46,603 nucleotides of DNA from CAZPBO01 sp964584815 (GCA_964584815.1 CAZPBO010000009.1:1-46603), one strand, 5' to 3'. Shown: positions 24,705 through 34,215, counted from the first letter of the stretch. The notes: generated by a model not told the origin, from the letters alone. Numbers and translations are program-made.

Positions 24705-27551
24705 ATGTGTAGCAGATGTGTAAATTTGCTTATAATGGCGGCGGTTTTTGGGCTGTTTTGCGCCGCAGCGCTTGCTGCCTTTGCTCCCGCCCTCAAGGCA
24801 GGGTTTGTCTTTGACGACAACCGTCTTATCGTGGAAAACCCCGCTGTAAAAAGCATTGCCAACATACCGCAGATGTTTGCCCGCGCCTTCTCCGGCAATG
24901 TCTACACCATCCTTCCCACAGGGCAGGCAACCGTTGACCCGGGATATCGTCCTGTTCGTTTTGCATCATATGCGCTTGATTATCGCATCGGTGGGCTCAA
25001 GCCGTCGGTTTTCCATCTCTCAAACCTGCTCCACCACGCTTTGGCGGCTTTCCTGCTGTTCGTTCTCTTGCGTCATTTCGGATTCAGCACTCTGCCCTCG
25101 TTTCTCGGCGGGCTGATTTTCCTGCTGCATCCTCTCAACTCCGAATGCGCCTGCTATATAACCGCGCGCAAAGACATCCTCTGCGCCATCTTCTATTTCG
25201 CGGCGTTTGTCTGCTACATCCGCTGGCGCCGAAATAGGAGCCGCATCTGCGCCGCCGCCGTCTTCCCCCTCTTCATCGCCGCCTTCTTCGCAAAAGAAGC
25301 CGCCCTCACCCTGCCCTTCGCCATCCTCCTCTGGGAACTCCTGCGCCACCGCAAACTCCAAAAACTTGCCCGTCCCATACGAATGCTTGTCCCTCTCATC
25401 GCTTTATCTGTGCTGCTGACTGTGTTGCAGTTGCTTTTCAAAAACCTTTCCAAGGTGCAGGAGGTATCGGTTGCGTGGTGGGGTGGCAGTATAACGAGCA
25501 ATATGCTGACGGTGCCGCGTCTGCTGCTCTTTTATCTGCGGCTTGTTTTTGTGCCGTATCCCCTCTCGGCTGACTACTCCCACAACGCCTTCCCCGCCTC
25601 CAGCGGACTCCTCACCCCGCCAACGACACTCCTTGCGCTGCTTTCTCTTGCCGCACTAATCGGTTTTGCGTTTTATGCTTGGCGGCGCAGATGGTTCATC
25701 CCCGCCTTCTGCATCCTGCTTTTCTTGGGCACACTGGTTCCGGTAAGCCAGATATATCCTTTGCCGGAGCGGCTTGCGGAGAGGTTTCTGTATCTGCCAC
25801 TTATGGCTGTGGCGGTAGGGGCGGCGTTTGTTTTGCAGCGTCTGCGAAGGAAACATGTCGCGTTTGGGGCGTTAGCGGCAGTTCTCGCCGCTTGTGTGGC
25901 TGCTGACTTTCGCCGCAGCCGCGACTGGAAGGACGAACTAACCCTCTTCTCCGCCGCCGCAGACGCCTACCCCAACTGCGCAAGAGCACACATCGTCGTC
26001 GGTCAGGAACTTCTGGCGCGCAAAAAGCCGAAAGAGGCGCTTCGCCATCTCAAAATTGCGCACCAAATCCTCAAAACCGCCCCACAAGACCCCTGGCTTT
26101 ACGGACTGCGTCAGCAAAGTCAATGCTCCACCGCCGAAGCGCTTATCGCGCTCAAACGCTACCGCCAAGCCGCCTCCATCCTCAAAAAACTCCTACTGCA
26201 ACGCGATTTCCTCGGACGCCTTATCATCCACCGCCCAGAATATCTCTACATCCCTTTTAACCTTGCATCCTGCCTCCTTGCGCAGGGATTGACAGAAACC
26301 GCTTGGGAGGTTTATGAGGTTGTTGTTCACCTTGCAAGGGGCAATCTCCACATCCCAAAAGTTCGGACGCACTTTGTCTTTGCCCTTCATAAGATGGCGA
26401 TGATAGCAGGTTCTGAAGGCGACCACCGCTGTGAGGTGCGACTACTGCGCGAGGCGGTCTCCGCCGCGAAAGGAACCGACCACGAACCTGTTCTGCGGCT
26501 TTACCTTGCGCAGGCGCTCCTTAAGGCAGGAGAGTGCGATGCGGCAATCGCAGAAGCCAACAAAGCCGCCGCCCTTGTCTGCAGCGCCCTTATCACATCC
26601 CACAACACCCTCAAGCCCTTAAGCGATAAGCCACTAACGCAGGATTCTTTGATGCGGGTAGTCTATCAGGCGCCGATAATTAAAGCATCAGCACTGCGGG
26701 CATCAGGCGCTCCCGATGCCGCCATTCAGACGCTGCGCAAATCGCTCCAAACCCACTTTTCGGAATGGGCGGTCTGCGAGTTGGCACGCTGCCTGCTGAT
26801 AACAGACAAACCAAAGCAGGCGCAAAAAGTGCTTGAGGATGCCCTGCGAAAAATCGGAAGACCACACCGCCCAGAGTTCTTCCGCCTCCTCCAAGAAGCG
26901 CGCCGTCAGGTCCAACTCCGCGACCCCGCATACATCGCAAAACGCATAAGGTCTGCCCTCAATGCCGCAAAAAGCCTGATACGCCGCGGCAAAAAGGAAG
27001 CCGCTCAAGACCTCCTCAAAAAAGCACTCCGCCTCGCCGCAAACCTCACCCCACAAACGCGCAACATCTGGCAACACCTCGCACAAGCGCATCTGCTGCT
27101 CCTCTCCCTAAGGGAGTCCCGCCCCTCAAAAGGCGACCTGCTTGAGGGCGAGCGTCTTCTAAAACTCGCCGAAAAGGAAGGAAGCGATGTTTCTATTTTG
27201 TGGCTGGGGCTCGGCGGGATGTGGGCAGAACTGGGAGATGTGGATAAGGCGGTGTCGGCGCTGCGCAGAAGCGACCTGCCTCGGGCGCATTTTGACGCCG
27301 CCTTCCTGCTCCTTAAAACATCCCGCAACGATGAGGCGCTCTCTGAACTGAAAAAATGCGTTGAATGCGGCTACAGAAAAGCCGACGCACTCTACCATAT
27401 GGGGATGCTTCTTGCGCGGATGAAGCGTTACGGGGAGGCGAGGGATGCTTTGTGCGGGTTCCTTTCCGCAGCGGATAGGGACGACCCGCGGCGTGGTGTC
27501 GTTGAGGCGCTGCTTCAGAGTGACCCAAAACTTAAGGGAAACAAAAAGTGA
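24705..27551 (+). CDS. TMTC-like GT-C membrane glycosyltransferase with long TPR tail
   Basis: Predicted 948 residues. The first about 400 contain some ten hydrophobic helices. A GT-C-like acidic pair appears in the first external loop (FVFDDNRLIVENPAV, about 34-48), followed by PVRFASYALDYRIGG, LHPLNSECACYITARKDIL and LFIAAFFAKEAALTLPFA. This is the layout of TMTC-type O-mannosyltransferase relatives, which use lipid-linked sugars on the non-cytoplasmic side; the specific donor and acceptor are not knowable here. From about 400 on, many TPR-like helix pairs continue to the end, probably in the periplasm. The start is uncertain: ATG 24705 has no clear Shine-Dalgarno, and ATG 24735 is an alternative. 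The stop overlaps the next start (GTGA). Confidence 0.8.
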   Translation: MCSRCVNLLIMAAVFGLFCAAALAAFAPALKAGFVFDDNRLIVENPAVKSIANIPQMFARAFSGNVYTILPTGQATVDPGYRPVRFASYALDYRIGGLKPSVFHLSNLLHHALAAFLLFVLLRHFGFSTLPSFLGGLIFLLHPLNSECACYITARKDILCAIFYFAAFVCYIRWRRNRSRICAAAVFPLFIAAFFAKEAALTLPFAILLWELLRHRKLQKLARPIRMLVPLIALSVLLTVLQLLFKNLSKVQEVSVAWWGGSITSNMLTVPRLLLFYLRLVFVPYPLSADYSHNAFPASSGLLTPPTTLLALLSLAALIGFAFYAWRRRWFIPAFCILLFLGTLVPVSQIYPLPERLAERFLYLPLMAVAVGAAFVLQRLRRKHVAFGALAAVLAACVAADFRRSRDWKDELTLFSAAADAYPNCARAHIVVGQELLARKKPKEALRHLKIAHQILKTAPQDPWLYGLRQQSQCSTAEALIALKRYRQAASILKKLLLQRDFLGRLIIHRPEYLYIPFNLASCLLAQGLTETAWEVYEVVVHLARGNLHIPKVRTHFVFALHKMAMIAGSEGDHRCEVRLLREAVSAAKGTDHEPVLRLYLAQALLKAGECDAAIAEANKAAALVCSALITSHNTLKPLSDKPLTQDSLMRVVYQAPIIKASALRASGAPDAAIQTLRKSLQTHFSEWAVCELARCLLITDKPKQAQKVLEDALRKIGRPHRPEFFRLLQEARRQVQLRDPAYIAKRIRSALNAAKSLIRRGKKEAAQDLLKKALRLAANLTPQTRNIWQHLAQAHLLLLSLRESRPSKGDLLEGERLLKLAEKEGSDVSILWLGLGGMWAELGDVDKAVSALRRSDLPRAHFDAAFLLLKTSRNDEALSELKKCVECGYRKADALYHMGMLLARMKRYGEARDALCGFLSAADRDDPRRGVVEALLQSDPKLKGNKK

Positions 27552-28894
27552 GCAAAAGGCTACTTGAGGCGTTGTTCGCAGCGGTGGGGGAGTGTGTGGC
27601 GACAGGGGAGGCGGTGCGCATTCTTTGCGCTCAGGATGCCTCACGCCTTAGGTGGGTCAAACCGCTTGCGGTGGTGCGTCCGCGCAGCGTAGATGATGTT
27701 GCGGCGGTGGTGCAGGTCTTGTGCGACTTCGGTGTGCCGCTCTACACCCGTGGCGGCGCAAGCGGTCTTACAGGCGGCGCCCTCGTCACACGCCCAGGAG
27801 TTGTGCTTGATATGGCGCAGATGAAAGGCGTGCTGCGGATATCCCAAAGAGACCGAACCGTCACCGCGCTCGCCGGCACCCTAATAGGGGAAATCCAGAA
27901 AGCCGCCGCCGCGCTCAACCTCCTCTACCCACCTGACCCAGCAAGCGCCCCTTTCTGCTCACTCGGCGGCAATATCGCCGAAAACGCCGGAGGTCTGCGC
28001 GCACTCAAATACGGCACCACCGCCCACCACCTCCTCGCCGCCACCGTCGTCACAGGCTCCGCTGACATCCTGCACCTCGGCTCCCATACCCACAAAAATG
28101 TCGCAGGACTCAACCTACTCTCGCTTCTGTGCGGCTCAGAAGGAACGCTGGGGGTGGTGACGGAGGCAACAATGCGCCTTTTGCCCGCTCCACCCGCTGC
28201 GGCGTGTGTCAGCGCTGTGTTTGAGACAGAGGAGGCAGCAATAGAGGCGGCGTTTGCTCTGCTTGAGGCAGGTCTTCTGCCGCGGGCGTTGGAGTTCGTG
28301 GATGGGGTGTGTGCAGAGGTGGCAGCAAGGGTATCGGAAACGGCAAAAGATTGGGCTTGTGGTAAACCCTTCCTGATAGTTGAGTTTGATGGGACAGAGT
28401 CGGCGGTGAGGGAGGAATGCGGACAGGCGGAAGCACTGCTGCGGGCAACTGGCTTGCGTGTTGCCACCGCCTACGGAAAAGAGACAGAGCGTCTCTGGAG
28501 CGCAAGAAGGGTGCTCTCCACCGCCTTGACATCAGCCGCACCAAGGAAGGTATCAGAAGATATCTGTGTGCCGCCTTCAAAACTCCCCCAAACCTACCGA
28601 CTCATCCGCTCCTTATCTGCCCCACCCCACATAACCGCCTGCGCCTACGGACACCTCGGTGACGGCAATCTCCATGTCAATTTTCTGCTGCACGACACAG
28701 ACAACGCGCCTGTTGAGCATCTTCTTGACGCGGTGCTGACACTACGCGGCACCATCACGGGCGAACACGGCATCGGAGCCGCAAAACTTCCTTTCCTTAA
28801 AAAACAACTCTCACCCGAAGCCCTCGCCCTTATGCGGCGTATAAAAAATGTGTTTGACCCCGCAGGAATTCTGAACCCGCAAAAGGCTTATTAG
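27548..28894 (+). CDS. FAD-linked oxidase, GlcD/glycolate or D-lactate dehydrogenase family
   Basis: Predicted 448 residues, full length. Members oxidise 2-hydroxy acids using FAD of the PCMH (BBE/VAO-type) fold. Motifs: LAVVRPRSVDDVAAVV and YTRGGASGLTGGAL (about 66-80) for FAD binding, PPDPASAPFCSLGGNIAENAGG (as two parts PPDPASAP and SLGGNIAENAGG), LLCGSEGTLGVVTE, and C-terminal HLGDGNLHVN, GEHGIGAAK and NVFDPAGILNP. No GlcE or GlcF partner follows, so the substrate and electron acceptor are open. The start is GTG 27548 overlapping the previous stop, with AAGGGA before it. Confidence 0.9.
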   Translation: MSKRLLEALFAAVGECVATGEAVRILCAQDASRLRWVKPLAVVRPRSVDDVAAVVQVLCDFGVPLYTRGGASGLTGGALVTRPGVVLDMAQMKGVLRISQRDRTVTALAGTLIGEIQKAAAALNLLYPPDPASAPFCSLGGNIAENAGGLRALKYGTTAHHLLAATVVTGSADILHLGSHTHKNVAGLNLLSLLCGSEGTLGVVTEATMRLLPAPPAAACVSAVFETEEAAIEAAFALLEAGLLPRALEFVDGVCAEVAARVSETAKDWACGKPFLIVEFDGTESAVREECGQAEALLRATGLRVATAYGKETERLWSARRVLSTALTSAAPRKVSEDICVPPSKLPQTYRLIRSLSAPPHITACAYGHLGDGNLHVNFLLHDTDNAPVEHLLDAVLTLRGTITGEHGIGAAKLPFLKKQLSPEALALMRRIKNVFDPAGILNPQKAY

Positions 28895-28905
28895 TCCCAA
28901 ATAGT

Positions 28906-28933
28906 GTGAAACAGCGGCGATGTGGTGTAGAAT
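28906..28933 (+). promoter_or_regulatory. Candidate promoter for the 1413-residue protein gene
   Basis: GTGAAA (28906-28911, 4 of 6 consensus bases), 16 bases and TAGAAT (28928-28933, 5 of 6) lie upstream of ATG 28955. The -10 leaves little room for a leader of about 15 bases. Moderate evidence only. Confidence 0.4.
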
Positions 28934-28954
28934 TTTTGTGGTGGAGAGGCGAAG

Positions 28955-31900
28955 ATGAGGTCTGTTTTCTGCGTCTTGCTGCTTGTGGTGTGTGCTGTTG
29001 CGTTCGGGCAGCGCAAGCGGGGCAGTCTGCCGTTTGATGTGGAACAAAGTCGCGGGGTGGAGGAAGCGTTATCTGCGCTGCGCGATGGGGATAGGGTAAA
29101 GTTGACGGAAGCGCTGACAGCATTGGCGGAAGGACGGCAGGATGTGTTTGTGCGCATAGGGCGCGAGCATCTGGGCGTCAGGCTGGCGATACAGCGTATC
29201 TTAAACGAAGCAAAAAAGATGCGAGTATTTGTTCTGCAACTGCTGCCCGACAAGGTAAAGGCAGTGTTTCCATCTTCTGACAGGGTAGAGGAGTGCTTTT
29301 TAAGACTGCTTGAGCGGGGAGATGTTTCTGGGGCTGGTGGTTTTGCGCTGCGGGCAAGGGAAGCCGGATACGCATTGACTCCGCTGATGGAGGCGGTGGC
29401 GGCGGCAATAGGTGGTCCTCCCGCCAACAAGCCTGTAACGGTCGCCGCAAAGAAGACCACACCAGAAGCACTCATCAAAACGCTACGCCGCCTTATGCCA
29501 CAACCGCCTTCTTCTGCCGCAGTCGCGCCCCCAGGACGCCTTATAACATCTATCCCCATCAAACTACCATATCGTGGAGGTCTTCCCCTTCACATCTCAT
29601 CGTGTGAGTTGCCAGACGGAACGACGGTCTTTTACGGCGGCGACGAGGTGGTGGCGGTGGACGGCAATGGGGAGGTGGTGTGGCGCAGGGATGTTGAGGG
29701 TGGAGCAAACAATGCCGCGCTTTTCTGCCGTCGCATCGCCCCTGTGGCGGTGGGCAACAGCGTCGTTCTGCCGCTTACCGATTCCCTCCTCGCCCTTGAC
29801 GGCTCTGACGGCTCGGTGTTGTGGCACTCTGTGTCCATTAAGGACGCCTATATGCTGACAGCACCTGTGCTGGTGGGGAGACGGCTTTTCAGCGTTGGGG
29901 TTGTGCGTAAACGGCAGGATGAGGTGGTGCTGCTCTGTTTTGACAGCGAGACGGGGAAGTTGTTGTGGCGGCGGGGTGTGGTGAGCGGATTTGCGCCTGG
30001 TGGATTCGGCGCGGGGGTCTATCCGCAACTTGCGGTCTGCAGGGGCAGGATATTTGTGATGAGCGGATTTGAGTGGCTTGCTGCGTATGAGACGGACGGG
30101 GAGCCTGTGTGGGCGGTGCGTTATCCGCTGGCGGGATTTGAGTTGCGCGGTCGGCGGGTGAGCGCGATGAGGCGCCGTTATCCGCTCACAAAGTCTTCTA
30201 ACAGTCTGCTGGTCGTGATGCCTCCCGACAGCGACTCGGTCATTGCCTTTGCGCCGTTTGGAGCAAGGAGAGTCTGGCAACGCACAGTGCCCGATGTGCG
30301 CCTTGCCGCTGCCAACAGAAACCATCTCCTCCTCATCGCCACCAAAGACGCTCTGCTGCTATCCGCCAAAAACGGCGCCGTTGTCGCACATTACGAACTG
30401 CCGGATGAGGCGCTTGATGTTATTAGCGATGATGCAGGTTTCTGGGTGCTTTGCAGATGGTGGGTCGTGCGTGTTGAAAAGAGTTTTCTCAAACCCTACT
30501 TTGTGCCAGAGGCACGGGATGCGACATCCATAACACGCTGGTCAGAAGGAATCGCCCTACTTGGAAAAAACAGACTCTTCCTCTACGGCGACATTGGAAA
30601 CGCGGACAAAGCGACCAATGCGGTGCGCAGCGGTGACCCAAACGCTCTGCTGACAAACCACAAGGCGTGTCTTTATCTCATCCGCCGCCTTGAGGAGGGG
30701 AGGCGATTTAAGTTGCTTGAGCGGCTGGGTATGGCGGTGCCGGAGGTTATGCGCGCGGGGATGTTTATGGAGGCGGCATTAGATGCGATAAAGGCGGGCA
30801 AGCGCAATAAGGCGGCGGCGCTGCTGCGCTCATCCATCAACCTTGGCAGCGAAGGCACAGTGGTGCCGCGTCTCGGCTGGGTGGCGATGCCGGAGACAGC
30901 GCTGTTTCTGCTAGCGTCTTTGGAGGGGAAGGAAGATGAGAATGCAGCGCGTGGTGAGGCGGCACGCGCGTTGGGATTGGAAGCAAAATGGCGCCTTTTC
31001 CTGCGCTTTCCTGCAACAACGGTAGGACAAAGAGAAGGTTTGTTGGCAGCGCAGGGGTGGCTTGTAGCGGGGCAGAACTGGCGTGCGCGCCGTGCCGCCT
31101 CACTCATCCACTCCCTCACAAAAAGCGACCCCATCCGCAAAACCGCCACATCACTGCTTGCTCGCACATCGTCCCCACCTATCAAACTTTTCTGGCGCAC
31201 CCTACCCTGCGCCCTGAACGCAGAACCACCAAAACTGCGCATCCTTAAAACGATGCCGCCTGTATGCGTCCTCTACTCACCAGATTTGGTTGAGGTGCGT
31301 AACCTTACAAATGGGGTGGTTCTATGGCGGCTTGAAAGCGGCGCAGACGATGTGGCGCAAATCGCAAAACAGACCGTAGCAGTCCTTTCTGGAAGGACGC
31401 TTCTTTTTGTTCGTCTCAAGGATGGAGTTCTGCTACGGCGGGAAGTGTTAGCGGAGGGCGTATGGAGTATCGCAGGCGGCGAAACCCTTTATGCTGCCTC
31501 ATCCAAGGGCGCTGTTTTGGCGTTTGACAAGGATGGAAAAGCAACATCGGGATGGCAAGAGGGCAAGGATGTGCTGGGACTTGCGGCGGACGGTGTTGCG
31601 GTGCTTGTTCTGCGGGACGGGGTGGTGAAGTTTCTGGGACGGAGACGCACCGTGGTTAGGACGAGAGTTGCGCCGCTGATGTGGCAGGTAACGGACAAAC
31701 GCCTGTGGCTGCTCGCGCAGAACGGTCTTCGCCGTCAACTCCTCCTTATCCAGCCCGACGGGGTGGTGCGGAGATGGGATGTTAATATAAATGTCGGCGA
31801 AATGGCGGCGCAAAAGAATTGGTGTCTGCTCCTTGAGAGAGTCCCCAAAACAACGCCGGCGGTTATGCTGTATCTTGCAGACGGGCAGACAAAGCGGTTT

Positions 31901-33196
31901 TCTGTCCCCGAAGATGCAGGAAGAGTGGAGTTTCTAAAAGCAGTAGGCAGTGGGAAGAATGCAGGAGTTTTGTGGGGTAGCGACGCCACTGTTCGGGGAT
32001 TTGTTCTGGATGTTCGTTCAGGCAGGCGTGTGGGTTTCCGCTCCCTGCTAAACGGGGCATCTGGGGTGGCGGGACCCACAGTTGCGGGACAATGGATGTT
32101 CTATGCGGAAAGGACATTTTGGATGGTGCGGATGGAGGTGGTGGATTTGCGTAGCGGGGCGGTCTTTGGGACGGATGTTCGTGTGAGGGGTCGGGTATGG
32201 GGTGTGGCGGGTGCCGACGGAATGGGAATTGTGTGGACAAGAGAAGGAATGGTCTGCGGTCTGGGTTGTGAGGATGCGGGGCGTGTGGAGTTGGGTCGCT
32301 CTGCGGCGGAGGTGCTGCTTAAAGGTGAGGGATTTGGGAGGTATGTGGCGGCACTTGAGGCGTGCGGCAGGCGCAGTGACGCCGCCAATGTGGGGGTGCG
32401 TCTTCTGGATGGCGGCATTGATGAGCAGGCACTGCGCGATGTGACCGAAAGATGCCTCTTCTGGGAGGGACTTGAGAAACCGCCAAGAATTAGGGCGTTC
32501 AAGGTGGAGAAGGCGCCAGCGATAGACGGTCGCGCTGACGACCCCTGTTGGCGGCAGGCTTATGTTGTAAGACTGCACGGGCATAAAAGTCTGTGCGGAG
32601 TGGAGAACCCGCGCATTCGGGGATGGCGCTGGCTGGGCAGGATGGATGCGGAAGCGCGTGTCTGGCTCGCCTGGGACGCAAAAAACCTCTATGTGCTCAT
32701 TGACCTTGACGACCAAATCATATATCCGATGGACCAGGACGAAGAAAAGTTCCATAACGGTGATATGCTCTATCTTGCGATAGACCGTAGAGGGAACGGC
32801 GGACTGGAGGCGGACGGTGACGATGTGCTGGTGAGTCTGGGTCTTGTGGTGCCGCGTCCGAAGAAGCGCAAGGAAGGCGGCAGAAAACCGCGCGGCACCT
32901 ACATCGCCCGACAAAAGGACGACGGCACAGGCGTGATATATGAAATGGCGATTCCGTGGGAATACTTCAAAGGTGACAGGCGCCCACCGTGGGTGAACAT
33001 CCCTCCCACCGGTCCCAAAAAGGGCTTCACTTTCGGACTCAATCTTGTGATGCTGGACGACGACACAGGTCTTGGGGCGTCCAAGACGCTCTCACTTGCG
33101 CCGGGTCTGGTCATAGGGCGGCAGGACAGGTTCCTTCTGTGGCGCGGTTTTGTGCCTGGGGCGTTTGCGAAGGTGGTTCTGGAGGAGGAGCGCTGA
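28955..33196 (+). CDS. Large secreted beta-propeller (PQQ-like) protein with C-terminal CBM9-like domain
   Basis: Predicted 1413 residues with a signal peptide (about 1-18, ending AFG-Q) and GGAGAGG before the ATG. Residues about 205-500 show repeated PQQ-like blades (VDGNGEVVWRRD, LDGSDGSVLWHS, FDSETGKLLWRR). A helical stretch (about 560-740) follows, then a second region of blade-like repeats (about 770-1130, e.g. VRNLTNGVVLWRLESG). From about 1180 a CBM9-like beta domain begins: KAPAIDGRADDPCWRQAY, LAWDAKNLYVLIDLDD, NGDMLYLAIDRRG and FGLNLVMLDDD. I infer an extracytoplasmic binding protein; quinone binding is not supported by specific residues. The stop TGA overlaps the proposed CTG start of the next gene. 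Confidence 0.8.
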   Translation: MRSVFCVLLLVVCAVAFGQRKRGSLPFDVEQSRGVEEALSALRDGDRVKLTEALTALAEGRQDVFVRIGREHLGVRLAIQRILNEAKKMRVFVLQLLPDKVKAVFPSSDRVEECFLRLLERGDVSGAGGFALRAREAGYALTPLMEAVAAAIGGPPANKPVTVAAKKTTPEALIKTLRRLMPQPPSSAAVAPPGRLITSIPIKLPYRGGLPLHISSCELPDGTTVFYGGDEVVAVDGNGEVVWRRDVEGGANNAALFCRRIAPVAVGNSVVLPLTDSLLALDGSDGSVLWHSVSIKDAYMLTAPVLVGRRLFSVGVVRKRQDEVVLLCFDSETGKLLWRRGVVSGFAPGGFGAGVYPQLAVCRGRIFVMSGFEWLAAYETDGEPVWAVRYPLAGFELRGRRVSAMRRRYPLTKSSNSLLVVMPPDSDSVIAFAPFGARRVWQRTVPDVRLAAANRNHLLLIATKDALLLSAKNGAVVAHYELPDEALDVISDDAGFWVLCRWWVVRVEKSFLKPYFVPEARDATSITRWSEGIALLGKNRLFLYGDIGNADKATNAVRSGDPNALLTNHKACLYLIRRLEEGRRFKLLERLGMAVPEVMRAGMFMEAALDAIKAGKRNKAAALLRSSINLGSEGTVVPRLGWVAMPETALFLLASLEGKEDENAARGEAARALGLEAKWRLFLRFPATTVGQREGLLAAQGWLVAGQNWRARRAASLIHSLTKSDPIRKTATSLLARTSSPPIKLFWRTLPCALNAEPPKLRILKTMPPVCVLYSPDLVEVRNLTNGVVLWRLESGADDVAQIAKQTVAVLSGRTLLFVRLKDGVLLRREVLAEGVWSIAGGETLYAASSKGAVLAFDKDGKATSGWQEGKDVLGLAADGVAVLVLRDGVVKFLGRRRTVVRTRVAPLMWQVTDKRLWLLAQNGLRRQLLLIQPDGVVRRWDVNINVGEMAAQKNWCLLLERVPKTTPAVMLYLADGQTKRFSVPEDAGRVEFLKAVGSGKNAGVLWGSDATVRGFVLDVRSGRRVGFRSLLNGASGVAGPTVAGQWMFYAERTFWMVRMEVVDLRSGAVFGTDVRVRGRVWGVAGADGMGIVWTREGMVCGLGCEDAGRVELGRSAAEVLLKGEGFGRYVAALEACGRRSDAANVGVRLLDGGIDEQALRDVTERCLFWEGLEKPPRIRAFKVEKAPAIDGRADDPCWRQAYVVRLHGHKSLCGVENPRIRGWRWLGRMDAEARVWLAWDAKNLYVLIDLDDQIIYPMDQDEEKFHNGDMLYLAIDRRGNGGLEADGDDVLVSLGLVVPRPKKRKEGGRKPRGTYIARQKDDGTGVIYEMAIPWEYFKGDRRPPWVNIPPTGPKKGFTFGLNLVMLDDDTGLGASKTLSLAPGLVIGRQDRFLLWRGFVPGAFAKVVLEEER

Positions 33197-34215
33197 AGCG
33201 GCTTGTGGTGAGGCTGCCGAACTGGGTAGGCGATGTGGTGATGGCAGAACCTGCGGTGTCAGCACTGCGGGAAGCATTCCCCCACGCCCGCATTGTCGGT
33301 CTGGCAAAGCCGTATCTTTTGGGATTGGCGGAACTTGTGGGTTGTGACCTGCTTGAGCCATCGGTCGGTCTGCTGGGTGATACGCTGACATACCTGGTTG
33401 TGCGTGCGGACTGCGCGGTGCTGTTTCCCAACTCCATTTCATCGGCGCTGCCGCCGTTTCTGGCATCGGTTCCGCAGCGGGTGGGGTATGCGACATTCGG
33501 ACGGCGTGTGCTGCTGACCGAGCCGCTGGCGTATCCGCGCGACGGTAAACGCCGCCGCCCCACCCCTATGCCGCTTTACTATCTGCGGCTGGTGCAACGA
33601 CTCGGCGCAAAACCCATCCGCTACCACCCCCGCCTCACAGTGACCAACACCGCCGCTCAAGCAGTGAACGCCTACCTCACATCACGCGGTTTCGGCTCCG
33701 TCCCACTTGTCGCCTTCAACCCCGGCGCTTCTTATGGTCCCTCCAAACTCTGGCTTACGGAAAACTTCGCCCGCCTTGCCGACATAATAGTGGAACGACT
33801 CGGCTACGGAGTCGTGCTTCTGTGCGGTCCCAATGAGCGCCACCTTGCCGACGATATATTCCGTCAGGTGCGCAACAAACGCTCCATCCTCAATACATCA
33901 TCCTGCGTTGTGGATTTGGCGCATCTGCCAGCGTTGCTCGCACGCTGCGATGCGCTTGTCACCACCGACACGGGTCCCCGTCATATAGCGCTGGCAGTCG
34001 GCACGCCCACCGTCACTCTTATGGGTCCCAACGACCCCCGTTACACCGCTTATAAGACGCCCACGCCGCAGGTCGTCATCCGCCGCTATGAGTTGGACTG
34101 CATCGGCTGCCAAAAGAAAGTCTGTCCGCGGGGGGATAACGAATGCATGCGCCGCATAAGTCCAGAGCAGGTCTTTGATGCACTGCGCCGACTACAGCGG
34201 GCAAAACAGCAATGA
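33193..34215 (+). CDS. ADP-heptose:LPS heptosyltransferase-like glycosyltransferase (GT9), probable CTG start
   Basis: Predicted 340 residues. GT9 enzymes add heptose from ADP-heptose to the LPS core at the inner membrane. Motifs: KRLVVRLPNWVGDVVMAEPA, VAFNPGASYGPSKLW, and VTTDTGPRHIALAVGTPTV (about 254-272). A C-terminal Cys cluster, CIGCQKKVC followed by CM, resembles WaaF-type sequences. The frame is open far upstream inside the preceding gene, but the family N-terminus aligns with CTG 33193. That codon forms a CTGA overlap with the previous stop and follows GGAGGAGG at ideal spacing. GTG 33205 is the next choice but lacks spacing and shortens the first strand. Its 3' end overlaps rnr by 24 bases, tail to tail. 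Confidence 0.88.
   Translation: MKRLVVRLPNWVGDVVMAEPAVSALREAFPHARIVGLAKPYLLGLAELVGCDLLEPSVGLLGDTLTYLVVRADCAVLFPNSISSALPPFLASVPQRVGYATFGRRVLLTEPLAYPRDGKRRRPTPMPLYYLRLVQRLGAKPIRYHPRLTVTNTAAQAVNAYLTSRGFGSVPLVAFNPGASYGPSKLWLTENFARLADIIVERLGYGVVLLCGPNERHLADDIFRQVRNKRSILNTSSCVVDLAHLPALLARCDALVTTDTGPRHIALAVGTPTVTLMGPNDPRYTAYKTPTPQVVIRRYELDCIGCQKKVCPRGDNECMRRISPEQVFDALRRLQRAKQQ

Noticed and set aside
24731..24736. TATAAT just before ATG 24735
   Set aside because: It overlaps the start codon region and has no -35 at proper distance; it could not serve the gene unless the start is further downstream.
32048..32914. Minus-strand frame of 288 codons inside the 1413-residue protein gene
   Set aside because: Shadow of a coherent beta-propeller/CBM9-like gene; no start signals.
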